DNA from: JBOGJI01 sp050747865
GTDB taxonomy: Bacteria; Acidobacteriota; Thermoanaerobaculia; Multivoradales; JAHEKO01
Reading direction: 5' to 3'
DNA: 5,558 nucleotides
Assembly (NCBI GenBank): GCA_050747865.1
Contig: JBOGJI010000087.1
Span: forward strand, 1-5,558
A program made the translations under genes and the position numbers. Below are positions 5,087 through 5,558 of the stretch, one piece after another. Each line of letters starts with the position of its first letter. Positions within the stretch are counted from its first letter, which is position 1. Below the pieces are notes generated by a model. It saw nothing but the letters and a program-made list of their open reading frames with translations, ran no database searches and was not told the DNA's origin.

Positions 5087-5558
5087 TCCTCGGTGGCTTC
5101 CCCGAGCTGGTAGCGGCGGAAGCCGACGACCCTTGCGCCGACCTCCTGCGCCGCCTTGCCCACGGTCTTGTCGGGATCCATGACCAGGCCCTGCTCCAGC
5201 AGCACGACCTCCTTGAAGAACTTCGTGAGTCGGCCCTCGATCATCTTCTCGATGATGTTCGCCGGCTTGCCCTCGGCGGCGGCCTGCTTCGACAGCACGC
5301 TGCGCTCGGCGTCGACCACGGCCTTGGGCAGGTCGTCGCGTGAGAGGCTGGCCGGGCTCGTCGCGGCCACGTGCATGCACACGTTGTGCGCGAGCGCGCG
5401 CACCTCCGGCTTGATCGGCTCCGCGGACTCGACCGCGACCAACGTGCCGATCTTGCCGCCGGCATGGACGTAGGCGGCGACCATGCCCGCACCCGCCGGC
5501 GCCAGCCGCTCGACGCGGCGCAGCGCGATGTCCTCGCCGATCTTCGACACCGCGGCCG
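5083..5558 (-). CDS. tsf: Elongation factor Ts, C-terminal part (5' end outside the window)
   Basis: EF-Ts is the guanine-nucleotide exchange factor that converts EF-Tu-GDP to EF-Tu-GTP. The window holds the last 157 codons plus the stop. The frame stays open to base 5558, so the N-terminal UBA-like domain and true start lie beyond it. The visible part begins near the conserved KIGEDIALRRVE (E. coli KIGENINIRRVA). It continues through YVHAGGKIGTLVAVE, the MHVAATSP segment, GKPANIIEKMIEGRLTKFFKE and VMDPDKTVGK, ending GEATEE. These match the core subdomains and C-terminal module. The GTG at 5550 is internal and not a start. The protein seems to end about 20 residues earlier than E. coli EF-Ts. 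It heads the pyrH-frr run, as in the usual rpsB-tsf operon; rpsB would be expected just outside. Confidence 0.96.
   Translation of the reverse strand, partial: AAVSKIGEDIALRRVERLAPAGAGMVAAYVHAGGKIGTLVAVESAEPIKPEVRALAHNVCMHVAATSPASLSRDDLPKAVVDAERSVLSKQAAAEGKPANIIEKMIEGRLTKFFKEVVLLEQGLVMDPDKTVGKAAQEVGARVVGFRRYQLGEATEE

Overview
This is a compact, high-GC bacterial chromosomal segment. Every gene lies on the minus strand, so it reads right to left, and essentially all of it is core housekeeping: translation factors, tRNAs, nucleotide and isoprenoid biosynthesis, and rRNA modification. There are no mobile elements, CRISPR arrays or phage genes. GC is high enough that most long plus-strand frames are only shadows. 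The phylum cannot be fixed from sequence alone. The genes are of ordinary bacterial type, and a GC-rich lineage such as Acidobacteriota, Myxococcota or another deep Gram-negative group is a guess.

In transcription order, the first block is tsf (EF-Ts, 5' end outside the window), pyrH (UMP kinase), frr (ribosome recycling factor), ispD, ispF and rlmB. These are tightly packed: three junctions overlap by 3-4 nt (tsf/pyrH, ispD/ispF, ispF/rlmB), and the gaps are 13 nt (pyrH-frr) and 3 nt (frr-ispD). This looks like one operon with translational coupling. It has the usual tsf-pyrH-frr core, but two MEP-pathway genes and an rRNA methyltransferase follow frr where many bacteria have uppS-cdsA-dxr.

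The second block is four tRNA genes, all with encoded CCA: Thr(UGU), Tyr(GUA), Gly(UCC) and Thr(GGU). They are followed by tuf (EF-Tu), which is complete except for its last two stop-codon bases. Order and anticodons match the E. coli thrU-tyrU-glyT-thrT-tufB operon. Here, however, the cluster is split by a 197-nt spacer between tRNA-Gly and the second tRNA-Thr. That spacer holds a run of 11 G, a perfect 12-bp hairpin and a near-consensus sigma-70-type promoter, so tRNA-Thr(GGU)-tuf probably has its own promoter.

The genes make functional sense together. EF-Ts recharges EF-Tu, RRF recycles ribosomes, RlmB modifies 23S rRNA and the tRNAs feed EF-Tu. PyrH supplies UDP/UTP precursors, and IspD/IspF make the precursors of the lipid carrier and quinones. 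I found no new system. The best second-look items are an abrupt codon-usage change in the last 19 codons of tuf, which suggests a recombined or gene-converted copy, and the terminator/promoter-like insertion inside the otherwise conserved tRNA-tuf cluster.
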